The notes under the pieces were generated by a model, which was not told the origin of the DNA, did no database searches, and saw nothing but the letters and a program-made list of their open reading frames with translations. Positions 21,888 to 29,399 of a stretch of 29,399 bases of DNA are shown here, one piece after another. The stretch covers positions 1 to 29,399 of the forward strand of contig NZ_DAOUCJ010000096.1 of the NCBI RefSeq assembly GCF_034432235.1, in the 5' to 3' direction. The first letter of the stretch is position 1; every line of letters begins with the position of its first letter. The translations under genes and the position numbers were made by a program. Source of the DNA: Thermoflexus sp. Lineage in GTDB: Bacteria; Chloroflexota; Anaerolineae; Thermoflexales; Thermoflexaceae.

Positions 21888-23711
21888 TCACGATGGGTGG
21901 ATGTCCGCCCATCCGTTGGCCTCCAGGAACTCCTCCACACGGTTGAAGGCGTTGAAGAAGAGGGGGGTTCCGGCGAAGGAGAGAGGAGAGACAGGGCCTG
22001 TGGTCATAAACGAATACTCCCGGGAGGCGGCATCGAAGGCGGAGTGGGGATCCCGGAACAGTTGATAGAGATCCAGAGCCCGGCTCCGTCCCCCGACCAG
22101 CTCCGAGAGGGCGCGGAACTCCTGACCCATCCCCAGCCCGAATCCGAAGAAGAAGATGCGCAACTGATCCACGATCCCCCGATGCAGGCTGGATAACGTC
22201 TGGCTGATAAACATCCACCCCACACCGTATTTGCGGGTGGTACGGACCGCATCGATCAGCAGGTCGCGAACGGCCTTCTTCTCCGAATCTTCCGGGTCTT
22301 CGCGCGGCGCCAGCCGGTGGGCCTCGTCCATCAGAACTAAAGCATTGAGGCTACGGCTCTCCCGATAGGCAGACTCCGCCGCCTGCAGAATTCCCTCGAG
22401 AATCCGCTTGATAACCAGGGCTTGAACCGTCTCTGTCCAGAAGATCGCAGACGATCCAGCCGGCGCGTTCGCGCTTCGGAACAGGGGCAGGGAGGAGGGA
22501 TCCGGGCTTTCCGCTTTCGCGCGCTCCTCCGACAGGTCAATCACCACCAGAGGCCGGTTCCCTTCTTCGCGCTTGAAAAGCCGATACAGCAACGCATCCA
22601 CCTTTTGGGCCCCCTGTCGATCCTCCCGGAACAGGCTCGCGACAGGGAGCCAGTAACGTGTGTAGAACTCGTTGGCGTCAGCGCTCTGATGCATAGATCG
22701 AAATCGCTCTCGCGATACATCTGACCGGTAGAACACTTTCTGGACCAATTCTTGCCCCAGAAGCATCCAGGCCTTCTGGAAAGCCTGGGGCGTATACAGG
22801 TCAGCCAAGCGAACGTGTTGACGCTGCAGCCGGTCGGCCAGGGTCTGGCATGCGAGCTCCCGGTTTTCGCCCGTCGGGACGCTGAGCTGTTCGAAGAAGG
22901 GGCTCTCATACAGGATGCGTGCGAAAAGCTCCCAGCGATCCAGCACCAGATCCCGAACACCAACCACCTGAAGGGGTTTGCCCAGCCGATTCAGGATTTG
23001 CTTCATCGGAAGCCTGAATTCCCCGGTGGGCTCCCCCCGCAGGTCCTTGGCGAACTCTCCCTGAGGGTCCAGGACCAGCAAGGCCATCTGGGGATAGCGG
23101 GCATAAGCCAGGAGGATCATCTTGGCCAGCACTGACTTGCCGGAGCCCGTCTTCCCGAAGATCCCCACATGATAAGCCTCGCCCGCACCGTCCGGGCCGC
23201 TGTCGAAGTGCTTAAACCAAAGGGGGAGCTTCGGTGTGGAGCCGTAGACCCGCCCCAGATAGAACAGCTGACGCTGATAGGGAGCCAGCAAGGCCTCCAG
23301 AATCGGATCGTCCACCCGATAGACGGGTGTGCCGGTAGCGGGGACGGTGCCCAGGATGCTGGGGCGGTAGGTGTTCCTATCACGACAGAAGACCGCGCTG
23401 ACCACCATCTCTCCCTGATGGGTGTCCTGTCGCTCGCTCACCGCATCCACCCGGCCACGCTGCCGGATCAGGCTTCGCATGGTGGGGTCCTCATGCCAGA
23501 CGTTCCGCAGCCTTATCTCGGTGATCTGTCCGAGCGCATAGTGGCTTTTGCCATCTTGCTGGAATCGAAAGAGGGCGAATTCGCCCACCAGTTTGCGGTT
23601 CACCGCGCTGGCCAGGATGTCCAGCGCCAGCTCGGAGGTAGACGACGGTGAGCCTACCACGCCGATGCGCTCCGCCTGATCGATCTGGTAATCCAGGGAA
23701 TGGTTCGCCAT
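21888..23711 (-). CDS. herA: HerA-type hexameric ATPase/helicase
   Basis: 607 residues. HerA is a hexameric DNA translocase that works with the nuclease NurA in archaeal DNA end resection; bacterial HerA proteins also occur in defence systems. An N-terminal beta-barrel (about 15-110, HAS-barrel type: RIGVVGSPSSTSELALDILA) is followed by the motor domain with Walker A GIFGKTGSGKS (183-193), a LVLDPQGEF strand (212-220), Walker B VLMDEAHRL (459-467) and sensor FISQTLSSLH (501-510). An arginine-finger candidate is R518 in DQLRIFFFGFG. The 240-residue insertion between Walker A and B (about 215-450) is large and helical. ATG 23711 has AAGGAGG seven bases upstream and lies 27 bases after the nurA stop. 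Confidence 0.9.
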   Translation of the reverse strand: MANHSLDYQIDQAERIGVVGSPSSTSELALDILASAVNRKLVGEFALFRFQQDGKSHYALGQITEIRLRNVWHEDPTMRSLIRQRGRVDAVSERQDTHQGEMVVSAVFCRDRNTYRPSILGTVPATGTPVYRVDDPILEALLAPYQRQLFYLGRVYGSTPKLPLWFKHFDSGPDGAGEAYHVGIFGKTGSGKSVLAKMILLAYARYPQMALLVLDPQGEFAKDLRGEPTGEFRLPMKQILNRLGKPLQVVGVRDLVLDRWELFARILYESPFFEQLSVPTGENRELACQTLADRLQRQHVRLADLYTPQAFQKAWMLLGQELVQKVFYRSDVSRERFRSMHQSADANEFYTRYWLPVASLFREDRQGAQKVDALLYRLFKREEGNRPLVVIDLSEERAKAESPDPSSLPLFRSANAPAGSSAIFWTETVQALVIKRILEGILQAAESAYRESRSLNALVLMDEAHRLAPREDPEDSEKKAVRDLLIDAVRTTRKYGVGWMFISQTLSSLHRGIVDQLRIFFFGFGLGMGQEFRALSELVGGRSRALDLYQLFRDPHSAFDAASREYSFMTTGPVSPLSFAGTPLFFNAFNRVEEFLEANGWADIHPS

Positions 23712-23738
23712 CGTGCGGCCTCCTTATCCTGGAGAGCT

Positions 23739-24890
23739 TTATCGACCGCCCTCCGTGCGGTATCCGTGCAGATTCAGGAAGATGTCATCCACATCGCCGG
23801 CCCAGGTTTCGGCCAGCTGCTGGCTCATCACCTGGCGCAGGGCAGGGATCGCTCGACTCAGATGCTTCACCATCCGATCGGCCAGATAAAGGGGGTAGGG
23901 CTCCAGCATGCCGGGGGCGCTACACTGAGCGCGAAGGGCCTGGATGACGGAGGCCAGCCGGGCCATGTTCCCTGCGATGGAGCGGCTCATCTCCAGCCGG
24001 ACCGCCGGCAGCCAGGCGCGGGGACGGTAATAAGCGACCTGAATCTCGTTGAGCAGGCTGAGGATTTCATCCCGCAGCTTCTCGGCGCCCGGCCGGATGC
24101 GATCGGGCAGCAGCTCCAGCTGAAGATGCCAGGGTTGCCGGGGAGGCTCTAAGGGACGGGGGGCGGTAAACTCCCCAGGCTCCAGCAATCCGGTCAGCAG
24201 CGCCCGGTCATCCAGGCGCTCCGGCCATCCGAGCTGCCTCCCGATCTCCCGCCGCACAGAGTATTTGGGCACGCCTATCCATGCCCGATCGGTTCGCTGC
24301 GCCTTCAGGACATCCCGATAGGCAAGCAGGTAACCCTCCATATGCTTCACCAGGAACTCGGTCAAGCGAAGATCCGGCGCCTCCCGGGCCCGATTCATCG
24401 CCTGGTTGAAGTAGATCAAGGGAGTGGTGAGGGAGCCATCCAGGAAGACCACATCGTGGGGAGCCTGAACGGCCAGCTCCAGCTCCATGCCGATCATCAC
24501 CGCCCGGGCCAGCGCGCCGGTTTCCTCCTCATGTCGTTCCGTCTGCATATAGGCCCGATGCCGGGGCTCCGGCCAGTGCCGTGTCTCTGAGGGAGGGGTC
24601 AGGCCTTCCACCGCCACCGCCACCGCTGCGACCAGGTCCGTGGCGATGAGCCGCTCCACCGCGTATGCTCCATCTACCCCGCAAGTGGTAGGGACGGGAA
24701 CCGCCGGCAGGTCGCCTTCTCGTTGCAGGAGACCGCTCTCCCTGAGCGCCTGCCGGCGCTCCTGGCGTGCAGCCCGGAGGGCCCGGAGCTCTTCCCCTAC
24801 GCGATGGCTGAGCGTGCCGGATTGCTCGAGGAGCTCCTCCACCAGGCCCGCCGGGAGCTCTGCGAAAGGCCGCTCCGCCTCCGGGATCAT
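23739..24890 (-). CDS. nurA: NurA-domain nuclease
   Basis: 383 residues. NurA is an Mn2+-dependent 5'-3' exonuclease and endonuclease that docks on HerA. The acidic catalytic positions look intact: D73 in TCGVDGAYAVERL, D151 in VVFLDGSLTTPLI, with K209 in WIGVPKYSVRRE and E300 in LPAVRLEMSRS in the later motifs. About the first 65 residues are a helical N-terminus rich in Arg and Glu (coiled-coil-like, ALRAARQERRQALRESG). The ATG at 24890 has GGAGG nine bases upstream, formed by the last codons of the druA-like gene, so translation is coupled. The longer frame reaching 25178 runs through the druA-like gene and is an artefact. NurA assignment rests on motifs and the adjoining HerA. Confidence 0.87.
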   Translation of the reverse strand: MIPEAERPFAELPAGLVEELLEQSGTLSHRVGEELRALRAARQERRQALRESGLLQREGDLPAVPVPTTCGVDGAYAVERLIATDLVAAVAVAVEGLTPPSETRHWPEPRHRAYMQTERHEEETGALARAVMIGMELELAVQAPHDVVFLDGSLTTPLIYFNQAMNRAREAPDLRLTEFLVKHMEGYLLAYRDVLKAQRTDRAWIGVPKYSVRREIGRQLGWPERLDDRALLTGLLEPGEFTAPRPLEPPRQPWHLQLELLPDRIRPGAEKLRDEILSLLNEIQVAYYRPRAWLPAVRLEMSRSIAGNMARLASVIQALRAQCSAPGMLEPYPLYLADRMVKHLSRAIPALRQVMSQQLAETWAGDVDDIFLNLHGYRTEGGR

Positions 24891-24895
24891 CGTCT

Positions 24896-26056
24896 TTATC
24901 CTCCTTCGTCCACGATCAGGAGATCCAGCAGGCGCTCCGGCTCCCACGCACGCCATCTGTCCACCCGACCCGCCCGGGGCAGCAGCCAGCGCTCCCGCCA
25001 GTAAGCGGCCAGATCCGCAAAGGGGAGATCTCGATACAGGGGCTCCGCCACCCGCCCCTCCATGTAGTCCTCCAGGTTGTGGATCAGCGGGAAAAGAAAG
25101 GCCTCCCGACGGAGCGCGTGGCGCAGGAGAGCGCGAGGAAGCCCCAATCGTTCCAGCGCCCGCACGCAGGTCTGCCACTTGATCCGCGGCCCTACCCCGT
25201 AGCCGCCTTTCGTGGAAACCCCCTGAGCCTCCAGAAACCCGCGAAAGAGCGGATACAGGACCTCCAGATGAAAGGTCCCATAGCCTTCGGTGTAACCCAG
25301 GGAAACCGCGATCGGCTCGCCGCGATATTGAAGGCGGTTATACAGGCTGGACCGCCCGAAGGCGCTGGTCGTCGTCAGCGCCACCAGATGCGCCGGCAGG
25401 ATCCGTCCCTCGATCTCCGTCCGACGGCCGCCGTATTTCCTCTGATAGGCCCGGCGCACCTCGTTCGAGGCCGCGGCCAGGGCGACCAGTTTCCCACCCA
25501 GGAGATCGCTATACGGCGGCACCGCCCCCAGGGTCTGGATGTCCATGGTCTGATTGACCAGCTCCACCTTGCGCCCGGGCGGATACCGGAAACGCCGATC
25601 GCGAGGGGGAAAGGAGAGGGGAGGGGACTGGAGCGCCAGGATGCCGATGAGGAAAGGATGTCCGGACGGCGTGCGGTTGCCCTCATCCAGGATCAGGAAG
25701 CGCAACCTTCTGCCATAGCCTTTCGAATAGGGAAGGGACCAGGTGAGGCGGGCCAGGCGGAAGAGACCCGCCTGCCACGGTTCGGCCACCTCCACCAGGA
25801 CCGGGCGGATCCGTTCCGGGATGACCTGGTCTCCTCGGGCGAAATGGGGGGAGAGCCTCGGCCAGGCCCAGCGGATCCATTCCTGATGCCCACGGAGGAT
25901 GAAGCAGCGCGCTTCCGCATGCAGCCGGCGCAGGGCATCTTTCCCATCCGGCGCCCGCAGCGTGAGGAGGCCCCGACTCCCGGCATCCACCTCAAACCCC
26001 AGCGACCTCAGATGCTCCAGCACCCGGGCCCGCAAGCGATCCCCAGGATCGCTCAT
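24896..26056 (-). CDS. druA: DruA-like protein (DUF4338), first gene of the HerA-NurA group
   Basis: 386 residues. The central region carries the family signature of DUF4338, the domain of Druantia protein DruA: LIGILALQSP (136-145), TLGAVPPYSDLLGGKLVAL (175-193), LTTTSAFGRSSLYNRL (227-242) and LGYTEGYGTFHL (253-264). The biochemical role of DruA is not established to my knowledge. ATG 26056 is used because AGAGG lies six bases upstream; a GTG at 26074 is the alternative. The N-terminal 100 residues (small alpha/beta) and the C-terminal 120 residues (ALRREAFLFPLIHNLEDYMEG) lie outside the core. It precedes nurA by five bases and herA follows. No DruB-E genes are seen, so this is not classical Druantia. 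Function here is inferred. Confidence 0.85.
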   Translation of the reverse strand: MSDPGDRLRARVLEHLRSLGFEVDAGSRGLLTLRAPDGKDALRRLHAEARCFILRGHQEWIRWAWPRLSPHFARGDQVIPERIRPVLVEVAEPWQAGLFRLARLTWSLPYSKGYGRRLRFLILDEGNRTPSGHPFLIGILALQSPPLSFPPRDRRFRYPPGRKVELVNQTMDIQTLGAVPPYSDLLGGKLVALAAASNEVRRAYQRKYGGRRTEIEGRILPAHLVALTTTSAFGRSSLYNRLQYRGEPIAVSLGYTEGYGTFHLEVLYPLFRGFLEAQGVSTKGGYGVGPRIKWQTCVRALERLGLPRALLRHALRREAFLFPLIHNLEDYMEGRVAEPLYRDLPFADLAAYWRERWLLPRAGRVDRWRAWEPERLLDLLIVDEGG

Positions 26057-26194
26057 CGCCCGCCTCTCTTCCACAACCGATTCGATCGGAGCGTAGCCGC
26101 GCTGACCCCTGCCCGCCCTCTGCGTGGTTTGTCTCTATTCTCCTCCCTCTCCATTCCATGGGGCAATTCAAAGCGGAAAGAGGTGCGGCGCGCT

Positions 26195-27036
26195 TCACGA
26201 CAAGGCCCGGGAACGCGGGAGGGGGAGCGCCCAGGTGCCTTCGCCGCTCACCCGCAGGTCCTTGCGCTGGAACCACCACCCCGCCAGCAGGAGGAAGACC
26301 AGCGAGGCGATCAGCAACCCCACGAGCCAGTCCACCCGCAGGGAACGGACGGCCTCTCCCCCCTGATAGTATGTGAAAGGCGAAAGGCGGGCCAGAGGCT
26401 CCAGCCGCTCATCTAGCCGGGCCAGCGCGGTCAGGAAGAACCCCGCAACCAGCAACGTCCCCGCCACCGCCGCCGCGACCCGCCGGGAGGGCAGCGCCAG
26501 GCTGAGCCACAAGGACAAGCTCCCGAACAGCCACAGCAGCGCGAACATCGTAAGAAAAGGCATTAGCATCTCCCACGGCCCCAGGCCCAGATGCCGGGAG
26601 AGCGGCCGCGCGAGGATCAGGCCCAAATACGAGAGCCCCAGGATCCCCCCGGTGGCCACCAGGAAGGCCAGGACGCGGGCGGCGAAGAACGCCCACCGGC
26701 TCACCGGCTGCCCGAGGAGCAGATCCAGCTGTCCTCCCTCCTCCAAGCCGGCGATCAGGGCGCTGCCGGCGAGGATGGCGAAAAACCCCAAAAAGAGCGG
26801 CAGCCAGGAGAAGAACTGCGCGTGTAGATACGTCGCCGGATCCGCGATGTCCTGGATCTCCCCGAAGAAGACCAGCAGCTCCCGGGGATAGGCCCGCAGC
26901 AGCTCCTCCCACTGGGCCCGCTGCTCGAAGATCGTGTCATAGAAGGGGATGAGATAGCCCCCCAACAACCCCAACCCCAGCCCCCAGCCCACCATCGCCC
27001 AGCGGAATCCGGACAGCGTGTAACGAAAGACCGCTT

Positions 27037-27040
<4 letters not shown>
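26195..27040 (-). CDS. ABC-2 type transporter permease
   Basis: 281 residues with six hydrophobic helices: about 14-32, 78-100, 110-135, 148-172, 178-199 and 235-254. The loop before helix 2 holds an amphipathic stretch (YPRELLVFFGEIQDIADPATYLHAQFF) and the segment LEEGGQLDLLLGQPVSRWAFFAARV is the ABC-2 signature near the first cytoplasmic loop. The protein starts four bases inside the upstream ATPase gene (ATGA overlap), so the two form an exporter. Substrate is unknown; lipids, antibiotics and peptides are common for this class. A basic, short C-terminus (LRVSGEG onward) ends the frame 138 bases before the druA-like gene, which has no convincing promoter in the gap. Confidence 0.9.
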
Positions 27041-27960
<920 letters not shown>

Positions 27961-28147
27961 CTTTCACGCTCCTTCTCGGAGAGCTCGATCCTCTGCCGCC
28001 GCGACCATCCCGCCCGAGCCTCCTCACAGAGCCAGGCCATCGTCCTCCGCCCAGGCGCCCACCCTCCGGGCCCGCGGACAACGGACCGGGCGGCGCGCAG
28101 CACCTCTCCGCGCCGCCGCCGCGGGTTAAGCCCTTTCTTCGTGTAGT

Positions 28148-28176
28148 ATTCTAGTCTTCCGGAAGCTTCGAGGAAA
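28148..28176 (-). promoter_or_regulatory. Possible promoter of the ABC operon
   Basis: On the - strand, TAGAAT (28153-28148) lies 17 bases after TTTCCT (28176-28171). The -10 is good and the -35 is poor. It is about 190 bases from the ATPase start. Confidence 0.3.
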
Positions 28177-28289
28177 GCCTGCCAGGCTCATGTCCTTGAA
28201 TGATCGGAGAGGGACAGAGACCACCCCCCCTCTCGTTGCGCCATGGGGTTCCAGCGGGACAACTACCCGCCATCGCCCTCCATCCCATC

Positions 28290-28660
28290 TTCGATCATCG
28301 GAGAGGAAGAGCCGCGATCTTCCGCCCCGAACCTCCGTCCTCGATGACGCAAGGGTGCGGCGAAAGCCGCTCCGTTAACTTCCAACCCCCGGTTCTCGAT
28401 GAGGCAAAGGTCGCGGCGGAAGCCGCTCCTACAACAAACACAGGGGTGCCGAAATGAATTTCGGCTTACAATCGGAAGAGCTCCGGCCCTGAACCCTCCG
28501 TCTTTGAGGCGGCCGGAGATCGTGGGGGAAGCCGCGACTCCCGCATCGATCTTTCTCTCCCTTCGTTGGGCCATCGGTTCGCGCAGGGCCCCTACAGGCT
28601 GCTGACCGGCATCCAAACCTCCAATCATTGAAGAGAAGAGCCACCCGCCATCCCCCATAC
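28290..28660. repeat. Cluster of imperfect REP-like repeats
   Basis: Two units, CTCGATGA..GCAA..GGT then GCGGC/GCCGC then TCC, are clear at 28340-28373 and 28395-28429 and match at about 31 of 35 positions. Looser copies occur near 28290-28320, 28504-28545 and 28610-28650. Each clear unit forms a 5-bp hairpin with a GNRA-type loop (GAAA, GGAA). Between them lies a separate 18-base hairpin at 28448-28465. The pattern resembles REP/BIME elements of other bacteria. Confidence 0.6.
28448..28465. repeat. Short perfect hairpin GCCGAAAT/ATTTCGGC
   Basis: GCCGAAAT-GA-ATTTCGGC is perfectly symmetric (8-bp arms, 2-base centre). It sits within the REP-like cluster but is a different sequence. It could form a cruciform or small RNA stem. 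Confidence 0.55.
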
Positions 28661-28700
28661 TCGCCTAAGCGCGAAATCCCTCACCGCCACATCCCCCAGG

Positions 28701-28737
28701 AAAACAGAGGGGAAGGCCCGTTGCCCGCCTTCCCCTC
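28701..28737 (-). terminator. Intrinsic terminator of the LamG-type gene
   Basis: Read on the - strand, an 11-bp stem (GAGGGGAAGGC with GCCTTCCCCTC, 28737-28727 with 28717-28707) and a 9-base loop are followed by TGTTTT (28706-28701). It lies 40 bases after the stop codon at 28777 and fits a rho-independent terminator well. Confidence 0.8.
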
Positions 28738-28776
28738 CGGAGCGCTCCGGGAAAACCGACCGCTCCTCGGAGCCGC

Positions 28777-29399
28777 TTACGGCACCGTCACGCACGACCG
28801 ATTGTTCTTCGGGTTCCCGTCCGCGTTCTGCGGCACCACCCCGCTGGCGCAATTGGTCGCCGGCTTCTGGTTCACGGTCGCCGTGAACTGGATCTGGACG
28901 AGGTACCCCGGCGGCAGCGGGTTGACGGCGGCGCACGAGGCGCCGCTGCAGGACCAATCGGCCGCCGCCGCCGACGGATTGAAGACCAGGGGTCCGCTGA
29001 AGCTCATGGAGCCGGAAGGGTTGGCGGTGTCGGAGATCTGCGTGCCGATGGGGCACGGCCCCGATCCGATGTTGCTGACCGTCACGACGACCGTGAAGAC
29101 CGCCGGATTGCTCGTCGGCTGCATGGACTTATCGACGACGAGGTCGCACATCCCGGCCGGCGTCGAGGTGGCCGTCGGGGAGGGCGTCAGCGAAGGGGTC
29201 GGGGTTTGAGTGGCCGTGGCCGTCGGGGTGCGCGTGGGCGTCTTCGTCACAGTGGGCGTCGGTGCGGGGATCAGCTTGCATTTGCCCGCTGGACCGGCGT
29301 TATAGATGGACTGGATCTCACCCTGCGTGAGCGCCCGGTTGAAGATCTCCACCTCGTCGATGACGCCGTTGAACGTGCGCGGATAACCGACGGCGCGAA
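28777..29399 (-). CDS. C-terminal part of a secreted LamG-type protein (5' end outside window)
   Basis: At least 207 codons on the - strand, with the start beyond 29399. The first visible residues, AVGYPRTFNGVIDEVEIFNRALT, are the conserved end of a LamG/concanavalin-like domain (the DEVEIFNRALT strand). A Thr/Pro-rich linker (about 50 residues, TPTRTPTATATQTPTPSLTP) follows, then a beta-sandwich of about 110 residues with four or five cysteines (MCDLVVDKSMQPTSNPAVFTV onward, similar to bacterial DUF11/CARDB-type domains) ending in SCVTVP. These features point to a cell-surface or secreted adhesion-type protein. It ends without the RLxLP tail of the other secreted protein. The strong terminator at 28701-28737 follows. 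Confidence 0.8.
   Translation of the reverse strand, partial: RAVGYPRTFNGVIDEVEIFNRALTQGEIQSIYNAGPAGKCKLIPAPTPTVTKTPTRTPTATATQTPTPSLTPSPTATSTPAGMCDLVVDKSMQPTSNPAVFTVVVTVSNIGSGPCPIGTQISDTANPSGSMSFSGPLVFNPSAAAADWSCSGASCAAVNPLPPGYLVQIQFTATVNQKPATNCASGVVPQNADGNPKNNRSCVTVP

Larger units (their letters stand above)
27961..28776. other. 816-base intergenic region with hairpin-rich repeats
   Basis: No convincing gene is seen on either strand; the short open frames are Arg/Pro/Ser-rich. It lies between the ABC operon start and the 3' end of the LamG-type gene, both on the - strand. It contains a promoter candidate, a cluster of imperfect repeats at 28290-28660 and a terminator at 28701-28737. Confidence 0.6.

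Noticed and set aside
24891..25178. N-terminal extension of NurA to 25178
   Set aside because: Gly/Pro/Ala-rich shadow inside the druA-like gene; ATG 24890 has a good Shine-Dalgarno.
24896..26056. Complete classical Druantia system
   Set aside because: Only a DruA-like gene is visible; there is no DruE-size helicase or DruB/C, and HerA-NurA is found instead.
28290..28660. CRISPR array
   Set aside because: Repeats are imperfect, unevenly spaced and self-complementary, with no constant spacer length and no cas gene.

Overview
The window looks like chromosome of a thermophilic, GC-rich Chloroflexota bacterium, probably of the Thermoflexus/Anaerolineae neighbourhood. This is inferred from gene content rather than from a marker gene: a carrier-protein cysteine pathway, an F420-type guanylyltransferase gene, secreted proteins with Pro-Thr tails, a membrane-anchored LuxR-Kelch fusion, and very GC-rich codon use. 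No rRNA, tRNA, CRISPR array or complete insertion sequence was seen.

Layout. 1-4.6 kb (+ strand): the 3' end of an unknown gene, a 43-residue membrane peptide, a multi-pass membrane protein, threonine synthase with a structured leader, an OsmC-family protein, and a Phd/VapB-VapC toxin-antitoxin pair with its own promoter and a two-site operator. 4.7-8.6 kb (- strand): a six-gene sulfur operon running cysM, JAMM protease, CysO/MoaD-like carrier, DUF4395 membrane protein, membrane thioredoxin and MoeZ-like E1-rhodanese. Together these form a sulfur-carrier cysteine synthesis route. The carrier's diglycine is internal rather than terminal, so it would need trimming, perhaps by the JAMM protease next door. 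9.0-15.2 kb (+): a secreted gluzincin, a phosphatase-like/membrane/propeller protein, a beta-hydroxyacid dehydrogenase, and a LuxR-type DNA-binding domain joined through a membrane helix to an external Kelch propeller. 15.25-18.2 kb (+): a CofC/FbiD-type enzyme, then LexA with a near-consensus promoter and SOS box, followed by a small FtsK/HerA-type ATPase and a membrane protein, closed by a strong hairpin.

18.4-26.1 kb is the accessory part. A NERD-domain membrane protein (-) is followed by an AT-richer segment (about 19.26-21.58 kb). That segment holds pieces of genes cut off at both ends, a frameshifted secreted protein and a zinc-ribbon ORF with no ordinary start codon; it looks like foreign DNA pasted in. 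Beyond it is a tight - strand operon, druA-like (DUF4338), nurA, herA and then a small membrane protein. Druantia-type DruA linked to a HerA-NurA end-processing machine, with no DruE helicase in view, is the best candidate here for an undescribed defence or DNA-processing system.

26.2-28.0 kb (-): an ABC-2 type exporter (ATPase and permease). 28.1-28.7 kb: an intergenic stretch with a cluster of imperfect REP-like hairpin repeats. 28.8-29.4 kb (-): the C-terminal part of a secreted LamG-type protein with a Pro-Thr linker and its own terminator.
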